The notes: generated by a model from the letters alone, not told the origin. DNA of 64,000 nt from Streptomyces sp. Je 1-332 (GCF_040730185.1 NZ_CP160402.1:3286001-3350000); one strand, 5' to 3'. Counted from the stretch's first letter, positions 44,003-54,263 are shown. Made by a program: numbers and translations.

Positions 44003-45178
44003 TCAGGCGGGCAGCGGAACACCCCGCTGCCAGACCTCGCTGACCAGCGGGACTCCCGGGCGGTAGGCCAGGTGGACGTGGCTCGGGGCGTTCAGGAAGG
44101 CCAGGTCGGCGCGGGCTCCCTCGCGGATTGTGCCGATGTCCGTGCGGCGCAGGGCTGCCGCGCCGCCCGCTGTCGCGGACCAGATGGCCTCGTCGGGGGT
44201 CATGCCCATGTCCCGTACCGCCAGGGCGATGCAGAAGGGCACGGAGGACGTGAAGGAGCTGCCCGGGTTGCAGTCCGTGGAGAGGGCGACCGTCGCGCCC
44301 GCGTCCAGGATGCGGCGGGCGTCCGGCCACTCGGCTCGGGTGGAGAACTCCGCGCCGGGGAGGAGGGTCGCCACCGTGTCGCTGTTGGCGAGGGCGTCGA
44401 CGTCCTCGTCCGTGAGGTGCGTGCAGTGGTCCGCCGATGCCGCGTCCAGTTCTACGGCGAGCTGTACTCCGGGGCCGTACGAGAGCTGGTTCGCGTGGAT
44501 GCGGGGATGCAGGCCCTTGGCCTTGCCCGCCGTGAGGATCGCGCGGGCCTGGTCGCCGTCGAAGGCGCCCTTCTCGCAGAAGACGTCGATCCAGCGGGCG
44601 TGCGGGGCGCAGGCCTCCAGCATGGGGCCCGTGACCAGGTCTACGTACGCCGCCGGGTCGTCGGCGTAGTCCGGGGAGACGATGTGGGCGCCCATGTACG
44701 TGACTTCGTCGGTGTGGCGGGCCGCGATGCGGAGGGCTCGGGCCTCGTCCTCCGTGTTGAGGCCGTAGCCCGACTTCGTCTCGAAGGTGGTGGTGCCCTG
44801 GCGCAGGGCCTCGCGGAGGTAGTGGGTGAGGTTCGCTTCGAGCGTGGCGTCGGTGGCGGCGCGGGTGGCGGCCACCGTGGTGCGGATGCCTCCCGCGGAG
44901 TAGGCGCGGCCCGACATGCGGGCGTTGAACTCCTGGGTGCGGTCGCCCGCGAAGACGAGGTGGGAGTGGGAGTCGACGAAGCCGGGGATGGCCGCGTGGC
45001 CCTTTGCGTCGTGGGTCTCGTCCGCCGCGGGGGCCTTGGCGGCCGGGCCCACCCAGGCGATGGTCTCGCCGTCCAGGACGACGGCCGCGTCCGTGAGGAG
45101 GCCCAGGGGGCTTCCGTCCCCTTGGGAGGGGTCGTTCGTCACGAGGCTGGCGATGTTGGTGATGAGGGTGGTGGGCAT
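44003..45178 (-). CDS. hutI: Imidazolonepropionase HutI (391 aa)
   Basis: Third enzyme of histidine degradation, opening 4-imidazolone-5-propionate to N-formimino-glutamate. Metal-dependent amidohydrolase: [13 protein letters not shown] (HxH), [25 protein letters not shown], and STDCNPGSS with the metal-binding Asp. The start is ATG at 45178 (MPTTLITNI). It is downstream of hutF with a 225-bp gap that holds two repeat elements. Confidence 0.93.
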   Translation of the reverse strand: MPTTLITNIASLVTNDPSQGDGSPLGLLTDAAVVLDGETIAWVGPAAKAPAADETHDAKGHAAIPGFVDSHSHLVFAGDRTQEFNARMSGRAYSAGGIRTTVAATRAATDATLEANLTHYLREALRQGTTTFETKSGYGLNTEDEARALRIAARHTDEVTYMGAHIVSPDYADDPAAYVDLVTGPMLEACAPHARWIDVFCEKGAFDGDQARAILTAGKAKGLHPRIHANQLSYGPGVQLAVELDAASADHCTHLTDEDVDALANSDTVATLLPGAEFSTRAEWPDARRILDAGATVALSTDCNPGSSFTSSVPFCIALAVRDMGMTPDEAIWSATAGGAAALRRTDIGTIREGARADLAFLNAPSHVHLAYRPGVPLVSEVWQRGVPLPA

Positions 45179-45220
45179 GGGGGCTCCGTTATGGCTGGGG
45201 TTCGGGCAACAACTCGCTCC

Positions 45221-45353
45221 GGCGCGAGAGCCTTGGTGGCCGTCATCACCGGCTCCGCCGAGTTCGTCCTCAAACGCCGGACGGGCTGAAAATGGCCAGC
45301 TCCGGGGCAATCGGGCGGGTGGGTGGGAGAGGCTCGTTCGGGGCGGGCGAGGC
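45221..45353. repeat. Two adjoining dispersed repeats between hutF and hutI
   Basis: 45221-45290 matches 4910-4978 (CTCAAACGCCGGACGGGCTG type). 45282-45353 resembles the minus strand of 21305-21371, sharing GGGGCAATCGGGCGGGTGGG (45304-45323). Together they fill most of the hutF-hutI gap. Confidence 0.7.
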
Positions 45354-45403
45354 TGCCGGGGGGGCATGGGCCAGGTTCCGCCCCGGCGGCCCCGCCGCCC
45401 CGC

Positions 45404-46756
45404 TCAGTCTCGTAGCGCCGCCACCGCCTCCCCCAACGCCCCCGGCACATCGTCGACCAGGGCGTGGACCCCGTCCCGTACGACATGGCGGCCCCCCACC
45501 ACCGTGTCCCGCACATCCGCGGCCGTCGCCGCGAAGACCGCCGTCTCCGCCGCAAGGCGCGGCAGCGGGCCCGCCGTGCGGACCGAGTCCAGGGCGATCG
45601 TCGCGAAGTCGGCGAGCGCCCCGGGCTCGATCACTCCCGCCTCGCCCCACCCCAGCGCCGCGTGCCCGTCCACCGAGGCCGCCCGCAGCAGCGCCGCCGC
45701 CGTCCAGTGGCCCCGCGTGTGCGAGCGCAGGCGCTCGTTCAGCTCCATGGCCCGCGCCTCTTCGAGGAGGTCGATGACCGCGTGGCTGTCGCTGCCCAGG
45801 GAGAGCGGGCTGCCCGCCTGCTGGAGGCGGACCGCCGGGCCGATGCCGTCCGCCAGGTCGCGCTCCGTCGTGGGGCACATGCACGTGCCGGAGGATGACC
45901 GGCCGAGGAGCGCGATGTCGGCGTCCGTGAGGTGCGTGTTGTGCACGCCCGTCGTGCGGGGGCCCAGCACTCCGTGGTCCGCCAGGAGCTGTGTCGGCGT
46001 GCGGCCGTGCACCGCCTGGCACGCCTCGTTCTCCGCCGTCTGCTCGGAGAGATGCACGTGGAGGGGGGCCCGGCGGGCCGCGGCCCATTCCGCGACGACT
46101 CCCAACTGCCGCGCAGGCACCGCCCGTACGGAGTGGATCGCCGCGCCGACCCGGGCGTGGCCGCGGTCCTTGAGGGCCGATGCCCGCTCCGCCCACGCCT
46201 GAGTCGTGCCGTCGGAGAAGCGCAGCTGGTGGCGGTTCGGGGGCTCGCCCCGTGTCTCCGAGAGCAGCCCCGACGCCACGTACGCCGTGTCGAGGAGCGT
46301 GATGCGGATGCCCGCGTCCGACGCCGCCTCGATCAGCGCCTCGCCCATCGCGTTGGGGTCGGCGTAGGCGACACCGCCCGGCCCGTGGTGCAGGTAGTGG
46401 AACTCGCCCACCGCGGTGATGCCCGCCAGGGCCATCTCCGCGTACACCGCGCGGGCCAGCGCGTGGTACGTCTCGGGCGTCAGGCGGTCCGCCACCGAGT
46501 ACATGACCTCGCGCCACGTCCAGAACGTCCCGGAGCCGACCTGGACCGTGCCGCGCAGGGCCCGGTGGAAGGCGTGGCTGTGGGCGTTCGCCAGGCCGGG
46601 GAGCGTCAGGCCGCGCAGCACCGTCGCGCCGGGCGGGGGCGCCCCGACGTCCCTGCGGACGGCGGTGATGCGCTCGCCCGTGACCTCCACCGCCACGCCC
46701 GGCTCCACCGTCGGGTCGAGCCAGGCATGCTCAAGCCAGTACGTCCGAGTCGTCAT
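45404..46756 (-). CDS. hutF: Formimidoylglutamate deiminase HutF (450 aa)
   Basis: Converts N-formimino-L-glutamate to N-formyl-L-glutamate and ammonia. LANAHSHAFHRALRG gives the HxH metal site, GEFHYLHHG and LHVHLSEQ further ligands, and LGSDSHAVIDLLEEAR the Asp. ATG at 46756 overlaps the M20 gene stop (ATGA); GTG 46762 is an alternative. Use of HutF means formylglutamate must then be deformylated, normally by HutG, which is not seen in the window. Confidence 0.9.
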   Translation of the reverse strand: MTTRTYWLEHAWLDPTVEPGVAVEVTGERITAVRRDVGAPPPGATVLRGLTLPGLANAHSHAFHRALRGTVQVGSGTFWTWREVMYSVADRLTPETYHALARAVYAEMALAGITAVGEFHYLHHGPGGVAYADPNAMGEALIEAASDAGIRITLLDTAYVASGLLSETRGEPPNRHQLRFSDGTTQAWAERASALKDRGHARVGAAIHSVRAVPARQLGVVAEWAAARRAPLHVHLSEQTAENEACQAVHGRTPTQLLADHGVLGPRTTGVHNTHLTDADIALLGRSSSGTCMCPTTERDLADGIGPAVRLQQAGSPLSLGSDSHAVIDLLEEARAMELNERLRSHTRGHWTAAALLRAASVDGHAALGWGEAGVIEPGALADFATIALDSVRTAGPLPRLAAETAVFAATAADVRDTVVGGRHVVRDGVHALVDDVPGALGEAVAALRD

Positions 46757-47976
46757 CGGCACGCCAGCCCTTCCAGTACGTCGGCCAGTGCGGTCACCCC
46801 GGCCACGCAGTCGTCCTCGGCGGCGAACTCGGCCGGGGAGTGCGAGACGCCCGTGGGGTTGCGTACGAACAGCATGGCGGTGGGGATCGACTCGGACAAA
46901 ATACCCGCGTCGTGTCCCGCGCCCGTGCCCAGGACGGGAATGCTCCGGTCCGTGGCGCCGCCGAGGATCGTGCCCAGTTCGTCCCGCAGGGCGTGCTCGA
47001 ACTCGACCACGGGCGTGAAGGACTCGCGTACGACGTCGAGGTCGATGCCGTGCCGGTCCGCGTACTCACGGGCCGCCTTCTCGATGCCCGTCACGACCGT
47101 GTCGAGGGTGGACTGGTCGGCCGCCCGGGAGTCGAGCCAGCCGCGCACCAGGGACGGGATGGCGTTGACGCCGTTCGGCTCGACCGAGATCTTGCCGAAC
47201 GTGGCCACCGCGCCCGCGAGTTCGGCTTCTCTGCGGGCCGCGAGCACCGTCTCCGCGTACGTCAGCATCGGGTCCCTGCGGTCCACCAGGCGTGTGGTGC
47301 CCGCGTGGTTGGCCTCACCCCTGAAGTCGAAGCGCCAGCGGCCGTGCGGCCAGATGGCGGACGCGATGCCCACGGGGTCGCCGGAGAGGTCGAGGGCGCG
47401 GCCCTGCTCCACGTGGAGCTCGACGAACGCGCCGACGCGGGCGAGGCGTTCGGGGTCGGGGCCGATCGACTCAGGGTCGTAACCGGCTGCCTCCATCGCC
47501 TGCGGCAGCGTGACTCCGTCGGCGTCCGTCAGCCGTTGGGCCGCCTCGACGGTCAGCTTGCCCGCGGTCAGGCGTGAGCCCACGCAGGCCAGGCCGAAGC
47601 GGGCGCCCTCCTCGTCGCCGAAGTTGGTGATGGCGAGGGGGCGCGTGAACGCGACCTTCCTGGACCGGAGTTCGTCCAGTGCCGCGAAGGCGGAGACCAC
47701 CCCGAGCGGGCCGTCGAAGGCACCGCCGTCCGGTACGGAGTCCAGGTGCGAGCCGGTGACGACCGCGTCGCCGCGGGACGGATCGCCCAGCCAGGCCCAC
47801 TGGTTGCCGTTGCGGTCGACCTCGTAGTCGAGGCCGCGCGCCTCCGCCTGCGCCTGGAACCAGAGGCGGCACTCGGCGTCGACGCCGGTCCAGGCGAAGC
47901 GGCGGTAGCCACCGGAGGCGTCGCTGCGGCCGATGGGCCGCAGCGAACGCCACATGGCGTGGAACGTGTCGCTCAC
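46753..47976 (-). CDS. M20 amidohydrolase, allantoate/N-carbamoyl amino acid hydrolase family (407 aa)
   Basis: Di-zinc enzyme with the family ligands: [18 protein letters not shown] (His, Asp), [10 protein letters not shown] (Glu pair), [11 protein letters not shown] (His) and GVSHSPAEF (His). Relatives hydrolyse allantoate or N-carbamoyl amino acids. It is sandwiched by 4-base overlaps between hutU and hutF, so it probably acts on N-formylglutamate in place of HutG, or on N-carbamoyl-glutamate if a hydantoin route exists. The start is GTG at 47976. The substrate is inferred from context only. Confidence 0.85.
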   Translation of the reverse strand: MSDTFHAMWRSLRPIGRSDASGGYRRFAWTGVDAECRLWFQAQAEARGLDYEVDRNGNQWAWLGDPSRGDAVVTGSHLDSVPDGGAFDGPLGVVSAFAALDELRSRKVAFTRPLAITNFGDEEGARFGLACVGSRLTAGKLTVEAAQRLTDADGVTLPQAMEAAGYDPESIGPDPERLARVGAFVELHVEQGRALDLSGDPVGIASAIWPHGRWRFDFRGEANHAGTTRLVDRRDPMLTYAETVLAARREAELAGAVATFGKISVEPNGVNAIPSLVRGWLDSRAADQSTLDTVVTGIEKAAREYADRHGIDLDVVRESFTPVVEFEHALRDELGTILGGATDRSIPVLGTGAGHDAGILSESIPTAMLFVRNPTGVSHSPAEFAAEDDCVAGVTALADVLEGLACR

Positions 47977-49664
47977 GCCTGGTCACCCTCGCTGCTCTGG
48001 CCGGCCTCGTCGCCCTCGCGCATCGGAACCCGTACGCCCTTCTCGTCCGCCACCGACTCCGCGATGTCGTACCCCGCGTCCACGTGCCGGATGACGCCCA
48101 TCCCGGGGTCGTTGGTCAGGACGCGGCGGATCTTCTCGCCGGCCAGCTGCGTGCCGTCGGCGACCGAGACCTGGCCCGCGTGGATGGAGCGGCCCATGCC
48201 GACGCCGCCGCCGTGGTGGATGGAGACCCAGGACGCGCCCGAAGCGACGTTCACCATGGCGTTCAGGAGCGGCCAGTCGGCGATCGCGTCGGATCCGTCG
48301 AGCATGGCCTCCGTCTCGCGGTACGGCGATGCGACGGAACCGCAGTCGAGGTGGTCGCGGCCGATGGCGAGGGGGGCGGCGAGGGTGCCGTTGCCGACCA
48401 TGTCGTTGAACATGTCGCCGGCCTTGTCGCGCTCGCCCTGGCCGAGCCAGCAGATGCGCGCCGGGAGGCCCTGGAAATGGACGCGCTCCCCCGCCATCTT
48501 GATCCAGCGGAGCAGGGACTCGTTCTCCGGGAAGAGGTCGAGGAGCGCCTTGTCGGTCTTGTGGATGTCCGATGCCTCGCCGGAGAGCGCCGCCCAGCGG
48601 AACGGGCCCTTGCCCTCGCAGAAGAGGGGGCGGATGTAGGCGGGGACGAAGCCGGGGAAGGCGAACGCGCGGTCGTAGCCCGCCAGTTGGGCCTCACCAC
48701 GGATCGAGTTTCCGTAGTCGAAGACCTCCGCGCCCGCGTCCATGAAGCCGACCATCGCCTCGACGTGCCGGGCCATCGACTCACGGGCGCGGGTCGTGAA
48801 GCCCGCCGGGTCCTTGACCGCGTACGACGCCATGTCGTCGAAGTCGACGCCGGTGGGGAGGTACGCGAGCGGGTCGTGGGCCGAGGTCTGGTCCGTGACG
48901 ATGTCGATCGGGGCGCCCTCGGCGAGCATGCGCGGCAGGAGGTCCGCCGCGTTGCCGAGCAGGCCGATGGAGAGGGGCCTGCGCGCGTCGCGGGCCTCCA
49001 CCGCCAACTGGAGCGCGTGCTCCAGGGAGTCGGCCTTCACGTCCAGGTAGCGGTGCTCGATGCGGCGTTCGATGGCGCGCGGGTCGACGTCGATACAGAT
49101 GGCGACGCCGTCGTTCATGGTGACGGCGAGCGGCTGGGCGCCGCCCATGCCGCCGAGCCCGGCGGTGAGGGTGATCGTGCCCGCGAGGGTGCCGTTGAAC
49201 TTCTTGGCGGCGACCGCGGCGAACGTCTCGTACGTGCCCTGGAGGATGCCCTGCGTGCCGATGTAGATCCAGGAGCCCGCGGTCATCTGCCCGTACATGG
49301 TGAGGCCGAGCTGCTCCAGGCGCCGGAACTCCTCCCAGTTCGCCCAGTCGCCCACGAGGTTCGAGTTGGCGATCAGGACGCGCGGCGCCCACTCGTGGGT
49401 CTGCATGACGCCGACCGGGCGGCCGGACTGGACGAGCATCGTCTCGTCCTGCTTGAGGGTCTTCAGCGTGCGCACCATCGCGTCGAAGGAGCGCCAGTCG
49501 CGGGCCGCCTTGCCGGTGCCGCCGTAGACGACGAGCTTGTCGGGGTGCTCGGCGACCTCGGGGTCGAGGTTGTTCTGGAGCATGCGGAGGGCGGCTTCCT
49601 GCTGCCATCCCAGGGCGCTCAGTTCACTGCCGCGCGGTGCCCGTACGGGGCGGGGTCCTGACAT
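47973..49664 (-). CDS. hutU: Urocanate hydratase HutU (563 aa)
   Basis: Hydrates urocanate to imidazolonepropionate using tightly bound NAD. Typical stretches are [44 protein letters not shown], and [18 protein letters not shown] with the active-site Cys near the C-terminus. ATG at 49664 ([10 protein letters not shown]) has GAGGAGG nine bases upstream. It is first gene of the operon hutU-M20-hutF. A promoter sharing a motif with the ABC transporter promoter lies 75-105 bases upstream. Confidence 0.95.
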   Translation of the reverse strand: MSGPRPVRAPRGSELSALGWQQEAALRMLQNNLDPEVAEHPDKLVVYGGTGKAARDWRSFDAMVRTLKTLKQDETMLVQSGRPVGVMQTHEWAPRVLIANSNLVGDWANWEEFRRLEQLGLTMYGQMTAGSWIYIGTQGILQGTYETFAAVAAKKFNGTLAGTITLTAGLGGMGGAQPLAVTMNDGVAICIDVDPRAIERRIEHRYLDVKADSLEHALQLAVEARDARRPLSIGLLGNAADLLPRMLAEGAPIDIVTDQTSAHDPLAYLPTGVDFDDMASYAVKDPAGFTTRARESMARHVEAMVGFMDAGAEVFDYGNSIRGEAQLAGYDRAFAFPGFVPAYIRPLFCEGKGPFRWAALSGEASDIHKTDKALLDLFPENESLLRWIKMAGERVHFQGLPARICWLGQGERDKAGDMFNDMVGNGTLAAPLAIGRDHLDCGSVASPYRETEAMLDGSDAIADWPLLNAMVNVASGASWVSIHHGGGVGMGRSIHAGQVSVADGTQLAGEKIRRVLTNDPGMGVIRHVDAGYDIAESVADEKGVRVPMREGDEAGQSSEGDQA

Positions 49665-49736
49665 GGCGATTGCCTCCTCGCGAAAAGCTCTGCTTGCGGT
49701 CTGCTCGTGGTGCGCTGCTGTGACCTTGTTATTCAC

Positions 49737-49767
49737 ATCCTGCGGCGTTGAATAGAGCTAGTCAATA
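49737..49767 (-). promoter_or_regulatory. Candidate hutU promoter with shared TATTGAC...TCTATTCA motif
   Basis: Reading towards hutU, TTGACT (49765-49760), a 17-base spacer and CAGGAT (49742-49737) form a good promoter. The -35 lies in TATTGAC-TAGC-TCTATTCA (49767-49749), nearly the same as TATTGAC-AA-TCTATTCA at 57743-57759 before the ABC operon. A common regulator is likely. Confidence 0.6.
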
Positions 49768-49814
49768 CGTTGACGGGGCAGCGGTGCCGCGTCGCGGATG
49801 ATTGGCTTGAACAC

Positions 49815-51296
49815 ATGAGCGATCAAGGCGCGGAGACCGCAGAGCTGTCCGCGGGGGCCGTAGAGCCGTCGGCGGAGAACGCAGAGCCGTCCGCAGGGAC
49901 CGTAGAGCCGTCCGCGGAGACCGTGGAGCTTCCCGGGGCGGGCCGGCAGGCATCCGCGGAGGCGTCCGCGCATCGGGCCGCCCGGCGCGACCAGGCCGTC
50001 CGCGCCGCCGTGGAGCAGGGCCTCGTCGACCCCGCGTCCCCCATCGTCGGCCTCCTGGACGTCACCGGCATCCGGGCCGCCGCCGCCACCCTGCGCGCCG
50101 CGTTCGAGGCGGTGACGCCGCCCGGCACACCCGTCCTGCACGCCTTCGCGGTGAAGGCATCGCCCCTGGTCCCGGTCCTGCGCCTGCTCCGTGACGCGGG
50201 CATCGGCGCCGAGGTGGCCAGCCCCGGCGAGCTGGCCCTCGCGCGGGCCGCGGGTGTGCCGCCCGCGCACACCGTCCTCGACTCGCCCGCGAAGACCCCC
50301 GCGGAGCTGCGCGAGGCGCTCGCACTCGGCATCGCCGTCAACGCCGACAACCCGCAGGAGCTCTCCCGCATCGACGCGATGACGCGGTCGGCGCCCAGCA
50401 CCTCCCCCATCGGCCTGCGCGTGAACCCGCAGATCGGCGGCGGCTCCATCGGCGCCCTCTCCACCGCGACGGCCACCTCCAAGTTCGGCGTCGCGCTGCT
50501 CGACGAGGGCGCTCGCGAATGGGTCGTCCAGGCCTACCTCGACCGTCCGTGGCTGACTCGTCTGCACGCCCACTCCGGGTCGCAGGGCATGCCGCTCGAC
50601 ATGATGGTGCGGGGCGTCTCGGCGACGTACGAACTGGCCGAGGAGATCAACGAACGGGCCGGCAGGCAGCAGATCGACACCATCGACATCGGCGGCGGCC
50701 TGCCCGTCAACTTCGGCTCGGACGAGGAGAGTCCGACCCACGCGCAGTACGCGCGCCGCCTCAAGTCCCGTGTGCCGGGGCTGCTCGACGGGCGCTACGG
50801 CCTGGTCACCGAGTTCGGCCGCTCACTGCTCGCCAAGCACGGCACCATCCTGGCCCGTGTCGAATACGCCAAATCGGCCGGCGACCGCCCCGTCGCGGTG
50901 ACGCACGCGGGCGTCCAGGTGGCGGCGCGCACGGTCTACGCGCCCGCGTCCTGGCCGCTGCGGATCGCCGCGTACGACGCGAAGGGGCGCCCCAAGAGCG
51001 GCGCGCCCGTGGGCCAGGACATCGCGGGTCCGGCCTGCTTCGCGGGCGACCTGCTCGCCGAGAACCGTCCGCTGCCGCTGCTCGAACAGGGCGACTACGC
51101 GGCGGTGCTCGACACGGGCGCCTACTACTTCGCGCACCACTACTCGTACAACAGCCTTGCCAGGCCCGGGATCTACGGCTTCGCCGCGGGCGCAGGCCAA
51201 GACCTCACCTTCGCCACGGTGCGCGAGCCGCAGACCCTTCAGGAGATCGTCGCCGAGTCCGGGGGCGGGCGGCGGGACGCGCTGCGCGACCTCTGA
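49815..51296 (+). CDS. PLP-dependent decarboxylase, alanine racemase fold (493 aa)
   Basis: Fold-type III decarboxylase related to diaminopimelate and ornithine decarboxylases. The PLP Lys is in HAFAVKASPL (about residue 114). HSGSQG, DIGGGLPVNF, EFGRSLLAKHG and the C-terminal GPACFAGDLL plus YYFAHHYSYNS follow. The first 45 residues are a repeated EPSAET-type segment encoded by near-tandem 21-base units. ATG 49815 (MSDQG) is chosen; GTG and others upstream lack support. It is followed by an amino-acid permease gene and divergent from hutU, so it probably decarboxylates an imported amino acid; the substrate is unknown. Confidence 0.78.
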   Translation: MSDQGAETAELSAGAVEPSAENAEPSAGTVEPSAETVELPGAGRQASAEASAHRAARRDQAVRAAVEQGLVDPASPIVGLLDVTGIRAAAATLRAAFEAVTPPGTPVLHAFAVKASPLVPVLRLLRDAGIGAEVASPGELALARAAGVPPAHTVLDSPAKTPAELREALALGIAVNADNPQELSRIDAMTRSAPSTSPIGLRVNPQIGGGSIGALSTATATSKFGVALLDEGAREWVVQAYLDRPWLTRLHAHSGSQGMPLDMMVRGVSATYELAEEINERAGRQQIDTIDIGGGLPVNFGSDEESPTHAQYARRLKSRVPGLLDGRYGLVTEFGRSLLAKHGTILARVEYAKSAGDRPVAVTHAGVQVAARTVYAPASWPLRIAAYDAKGRPKSGAPVGQDIAGPACFAGDLLAENRPLPLLEQGDYAAVLDTGAYYFAHHYSYNSLARPGIYGFAAGAGQDLTFATVREPQTLQEIVAESGGGRRDALRDL

Positions 51297-51376
51297 GGTT
51301 GCTCAACTCCCGCATGCCACGGCCCTTCCGGGGCAGACCCTCCCTCCGGGCAAGCTCTCTCGGGGGAGAAGATCCT

Positions 51377-52747
51377 GTGACAACATCCGACACCGCCAAC
51401 AGCACTCCACCACCGGCCGAAGAACCCGCGCTGCACCGCGCGATCGGCCCCAAGCTCCTGATCCTCTTCGTGATCGGCGACATCCTCGGCACCGGCATCT
51501 ACGCCACCACCGGCAACGTCGCGGGAAAGGTCGGCGGCGCGCTGTGGCTGCCGTTCGCGATCGGCTTCGTCGTGGCGATCCTGACGGCGGCGTCGTACGT
51601 CGAGCTGGTCGGCAAGTATCCGAAGGCGGCGGGCGCCGCCCTCTACACGCAGAAGGCCTTCAAGGTCCCCTTCCTCACCTTCATCGTCGCGTTCATGGTG
51701 ATGGCGTCCGGGCTCTCGTCGGCGAGCGCGGCGGCGCGCGCCTTCAGCGGCGACTACCTGAGCGAGCTGACGAGTGACGCGCTCCCGCCGACGCTGATCG
51801 CGATCCTCTTCATCCTCGCGCTCGCGGCGCTGAACCTGCGGGGCGTCTCGGAATCGGTGAAGACGAACGTCGTCCTCACCCTCGTCGAGCTGACGGGCCT
51901 CGCGATCATCCTCGCGATCGGGGCCTACGCGGTCCTGAGCGGGGACGGCGACCCGTCCCGTCTGACGGACTTCGAGACGGGCGGCGACGGCACGGGCTTC
52001 GCCCTGATGACGGGTGTTCTCGGCGCGACCGCGCTCGGTTTCTTCGCGTTCGTCGGCTTCGAGGACTCGGTGAACATGGCCGAGGAGACGAAGGATCCGA
52101 CGCGCACGTTCCCGCGGGCCATCTTCATCGGCGTCGCGGTGACGGGCACGATCTACGTCCTGGTGGCGCTGGTGTCGTCGCTGCTCGTGGACTACAAGGT
52201 CCTCGCGGGATCGAGCGGACCGCTCCTGGAGGTCGTGAAGGCGGGCGGCGTCGATTTCCCGCACAAACTCTTCGCCCTGATCGCCCTGTTCGCGGTCACC
52301 AACTCGGCGCTGATCAACATCATGATGGCCTCGCGGCTCTGTTACGGCATGGCCAACGAGCGCATCCTGCCGCGCGCGATGGGCCGGGTCCTGTCCCGCC
52401 GCCGCACGCCGGTCGTGGGCATCGTCTTCGTCTCGCTCCTGGCCATCGGTCTGGTGTCGACGGGCGAGATCGAGGGCCTCGGTGACACCACGGCGTTCCT
52501 GCTCCTGTGCGTGTTCGCGGTGGTCAACGTGGCGGTCCTCGTCCTGCGCAGGGAACGGGTGGAGCACGAGCACTTCCGTACGCCGACGGTGTTGCCGGTG
52601 CTCGGCGCGATCACCGCCCTGATCCTGGCGAGCCCACTGGCGGACCGGCCCGCGGAGGTCTACATCCGTGCGGGGGTGCTGATCGCGATCGGGATCGGAC
52701 TGTGGGGCGTGAACAAGGTGGTACTCAAGGCGCGCGGCGAGGAGTGA
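51377..52747 (+). CDS. APC-superfamily amino acid permease (456 aa)
   Basis: About 12 membrane helices. GDILGTGIYATTGNVAGKVG is the helix-1 substrate loop of APC carriers; FFAFVGFEDSVNMAEETKDP is the helix-6 region; TNSALINIMMASRLCYGMANERILPRAM follows. GTG at 51377 has GGGGGAGAA upstream. It is 80 bases after the decarboxylase gene, so import and decarboxylation of one amino acid is the likely joint task. The substrate is not clear from sequence. Confidence 0.87.
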   Translation: MTTSDTANSTPPPAEEPALHRAIGPKLLILFVIGDILGTGIYATTGNVAGKVGGALWLPFAIGFVVAILTAASYVELVGKYPKAAGAALYTQKAFKVPFLTFIVAFMVMASGLSSASAAARAFSGDYLSELTSDALPPTLIAILFILALAALNLRGVSESVKTNVVLTLVELTGLAIILAIGAYAVLSGDGDPSRLTDFETGGDGTGFALMTGVLGATALGFFAFVGFEDSVNMAEETKDPTRTFPRAIFIGVAVTGTIYVLVALVSSLLVDYKVLAGSSGPLLEVVKAGGVDFPHKLFALIALFAVTNSALINIMMASRLCYGMANERILPRAMGRVLSRRRTPVVGIVFVSLLAIGLVSTGEIEGLGDTTAFLLLCVFAVVNVAVLVLRRERVEHEHFRTPTVLPVLGAITALILASPLADRPAEVYIRAGVLIAIGIGLWGVNKVVLKARGEE

Positions 52748-53010
52748 CAGGAGGCGGACCCGGCGGACACAGCGGACACGAACCGGTCGCCGCCACGAAC
52801 CGGTCGCCACGCGGAAACTTCCGGTCAGGATCAGGCCCAGCCTGATCCCGCCTCGCACTGATCCCGTCGAGCTCTGGCATGTTCCTCTGGAAATTGCCCA
52901 TTTCCCGAGAATCTCCACGACTTCTGCGTACCTTCCTCACACCGGGCGGCGGTGAGCCCCCGGTCGGGTGGTAGGGGCCACCCGGTTCAACCCTGGGGAA
53001 GGGGAGCCGC

Positions 53011-53481
53011 GTGCCCGGAATCGACGAGTGTCTGCTCGAAGCCATGGCACTGCCCGGTGCGCGCGGTGCGGCGATCGTCGACTGGACCAGCGGACTCGCG
53101 CTCGGTTCGGTCGGCGATCCACCCGGCGGCGACCACGAGGCGACCGCCGCCGAGACCGCGGAGGTGGCGCGCTCCGCGGCGGAGTACCAGGCGTTCGCGC
53201 CCAGGGACGACGAACTGGACACGGAGCGGGACTCGGAGCGGGACTCGGAGCGGGACGAGAGGCCGGACTCGGAGCCGAACCCGGAGCGGGACGACCGCAA
53301 AGGGCTCCCCGTCGAGGACCTCATGCTCACCACGCGGACCGGGTTCCATCTGATCCGCTTCGTCGAGACGACCTTCGACAGCAGCGTCTTCCTCTACCTC
53401 TGGCTCGACCGGCGCACCGGCAACCTCGCGCTCGCCCGCATGCGGCTGCGCGACCTCTCCGAGCGCCTGGTGCTGGTGTGA
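53011..53481 (+). CDS. Roadblock/LC7-type protein with charged insert (156 aa)
   Basis: Residues 1-35 (CLLEAMALPGARGAAIVDWTSGLALGSVG) and 110-156 (MLTTRTGFHLIRFVETTFDSSVFLYLWLDRRTGNLALARMRL) match the MglB/roadblock fold. Between them is a roughly 55-residue insert full of Asp/Glu/Arg, including three tandem ERDS units from a repeated 12-base sequence. It is similar in pattern to the 124-aa protein at 54826. The start is GTG at 53011 with GGGGAAGGGGAG upstream. Probably a scaffold or GTPase regulator; no GTPase is nearby. Confidence 0.72.
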   Translation: MPGIDECLLEAMALPGARGAAIVDWTSGLALGSVGDPPGGDHEATAAETAEVARSAAEYQAFAPRDDELDTERDSERDSERDERPDSEPNPERDDRKGLPVEDLMLTTRTGFHLIRFVETTFDSSVFLYLWLDRRTGNLALARMRLRDLSERLVLV

Positions 53482-54263
53482 GCGCCATGAGCATCACCGC
53501 GCCCGCCACCTCGCCCATGCTGATGCGGCTCGCCGCCGAGCGGGCGACCGGAGCGCTCCTGCGTGACCAGGGCGCCCTCTATCTCGTCGACGGTCGCGTC
53601 GTGCACGCGGAGAGCCCCGCGGCACCGGGCATAGACGTCCTGCTCACGGCCGGCGGGAAGCTGCCACCGCAGGGCTGGCAGGAGGCTCTCTCACTGGCGG
53701 GGACCCGCAACGAGGTGGGGAGGCAGCTGATCGACAGCGGCCGGGTCACCGCGGGCGAGCTGGAGGTCTGCCACATCGGGGCGCTGTTCGACGCCGCGTT
53801 CTTCGTCCTCGGCCCGGCGAGCGGACCCACCCGGTTCCGGTACGGCGTCGCGCACTGGCTCGGCCGCGTGCGCCCGGTGGCGGCCGAGGCCGTGGAGCGG
53901 GAGACCCGGCGGCGCAGGGCACTCCTGGACAGCGTCTGGCCCTGCCCCGACCTGGACACCTCTCCCGTCGTGGCGCGCCCGCCCGCGGCCGGTCAGACGG
54001 TCACCGGGCGGCAGGACGCGCTGCTGCGCCTTGCCGACGGCGTCCGTACGCCGACGGCCATCGCCTGGGCGCTCGGCCGGCCGTCCTTCCACATCCTGAT
54101 CGAGGTCAGGCGGCTCGCCGCCGCGGGTCTCGTGGAACCTCCGCGGACACCCGACCGGGCCCCGCTGACGCCGACGCTCCCCGCCCCGGCCCACGAGGAC
54201 CTCGCGGAGCCGGACGTCGCCCTGTTGCGCCGGGTCCGCGACGCGCTGGAGGCCAGTCTGTGA
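53478..54263 (+). CDS. DUF4388/PatA-like protein (261 aa)
   Basis: The N-terminus (LAAERATGALLRDQGALYLVDGRVVHAESP and IGALFDAAFFVLG) fits DUF4388, often found with roadblock proteins and in response-regulator relatives. The last 70 residues look like a winged helix (LLRLADGVRTPTAIAWALGRPSFHILIEVRRLAAAGLVE). GTG at 53478 overlaps the previous stop (GTGA); ATG 53487 is the alternative start. Likely a signalling or transcription-linked partner of the roadblock proteins in this operon. Specific function unknown. Confidence 0.65.
   Translation: MSAMSITAPATSPMLMRLAAERATGALLRDQGALYLVDGRVVHAESPAAPGIDVLLTAGGKLPPQGWQEALSLAGTRNEVGRQLIDSGRVTAGELEVCHIGALFDAAFFVLGPASGPTRFRYGVAHWLGRVRPVAAEAVERETRRRRALLDSVWPCPDLDTSPVVARPPAAGQTVTGRQDALLRLADGVRTPTAIAWALGRPSFHILIEVRRLAAAGLVEPPRTPDRAPLTPTLPAPAHEDLAEPDVALLRRVRDALEASL

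Noticed and set aside
52748..53010. A possible gene in the 263-bp gap between the APC permease and the first roadblock gene
   Set aside because: Only a short direct repeat (GAACCGGTCGCC twice near 52781-52808) and low-quality frames are seen; no start with a ribosome binding site.
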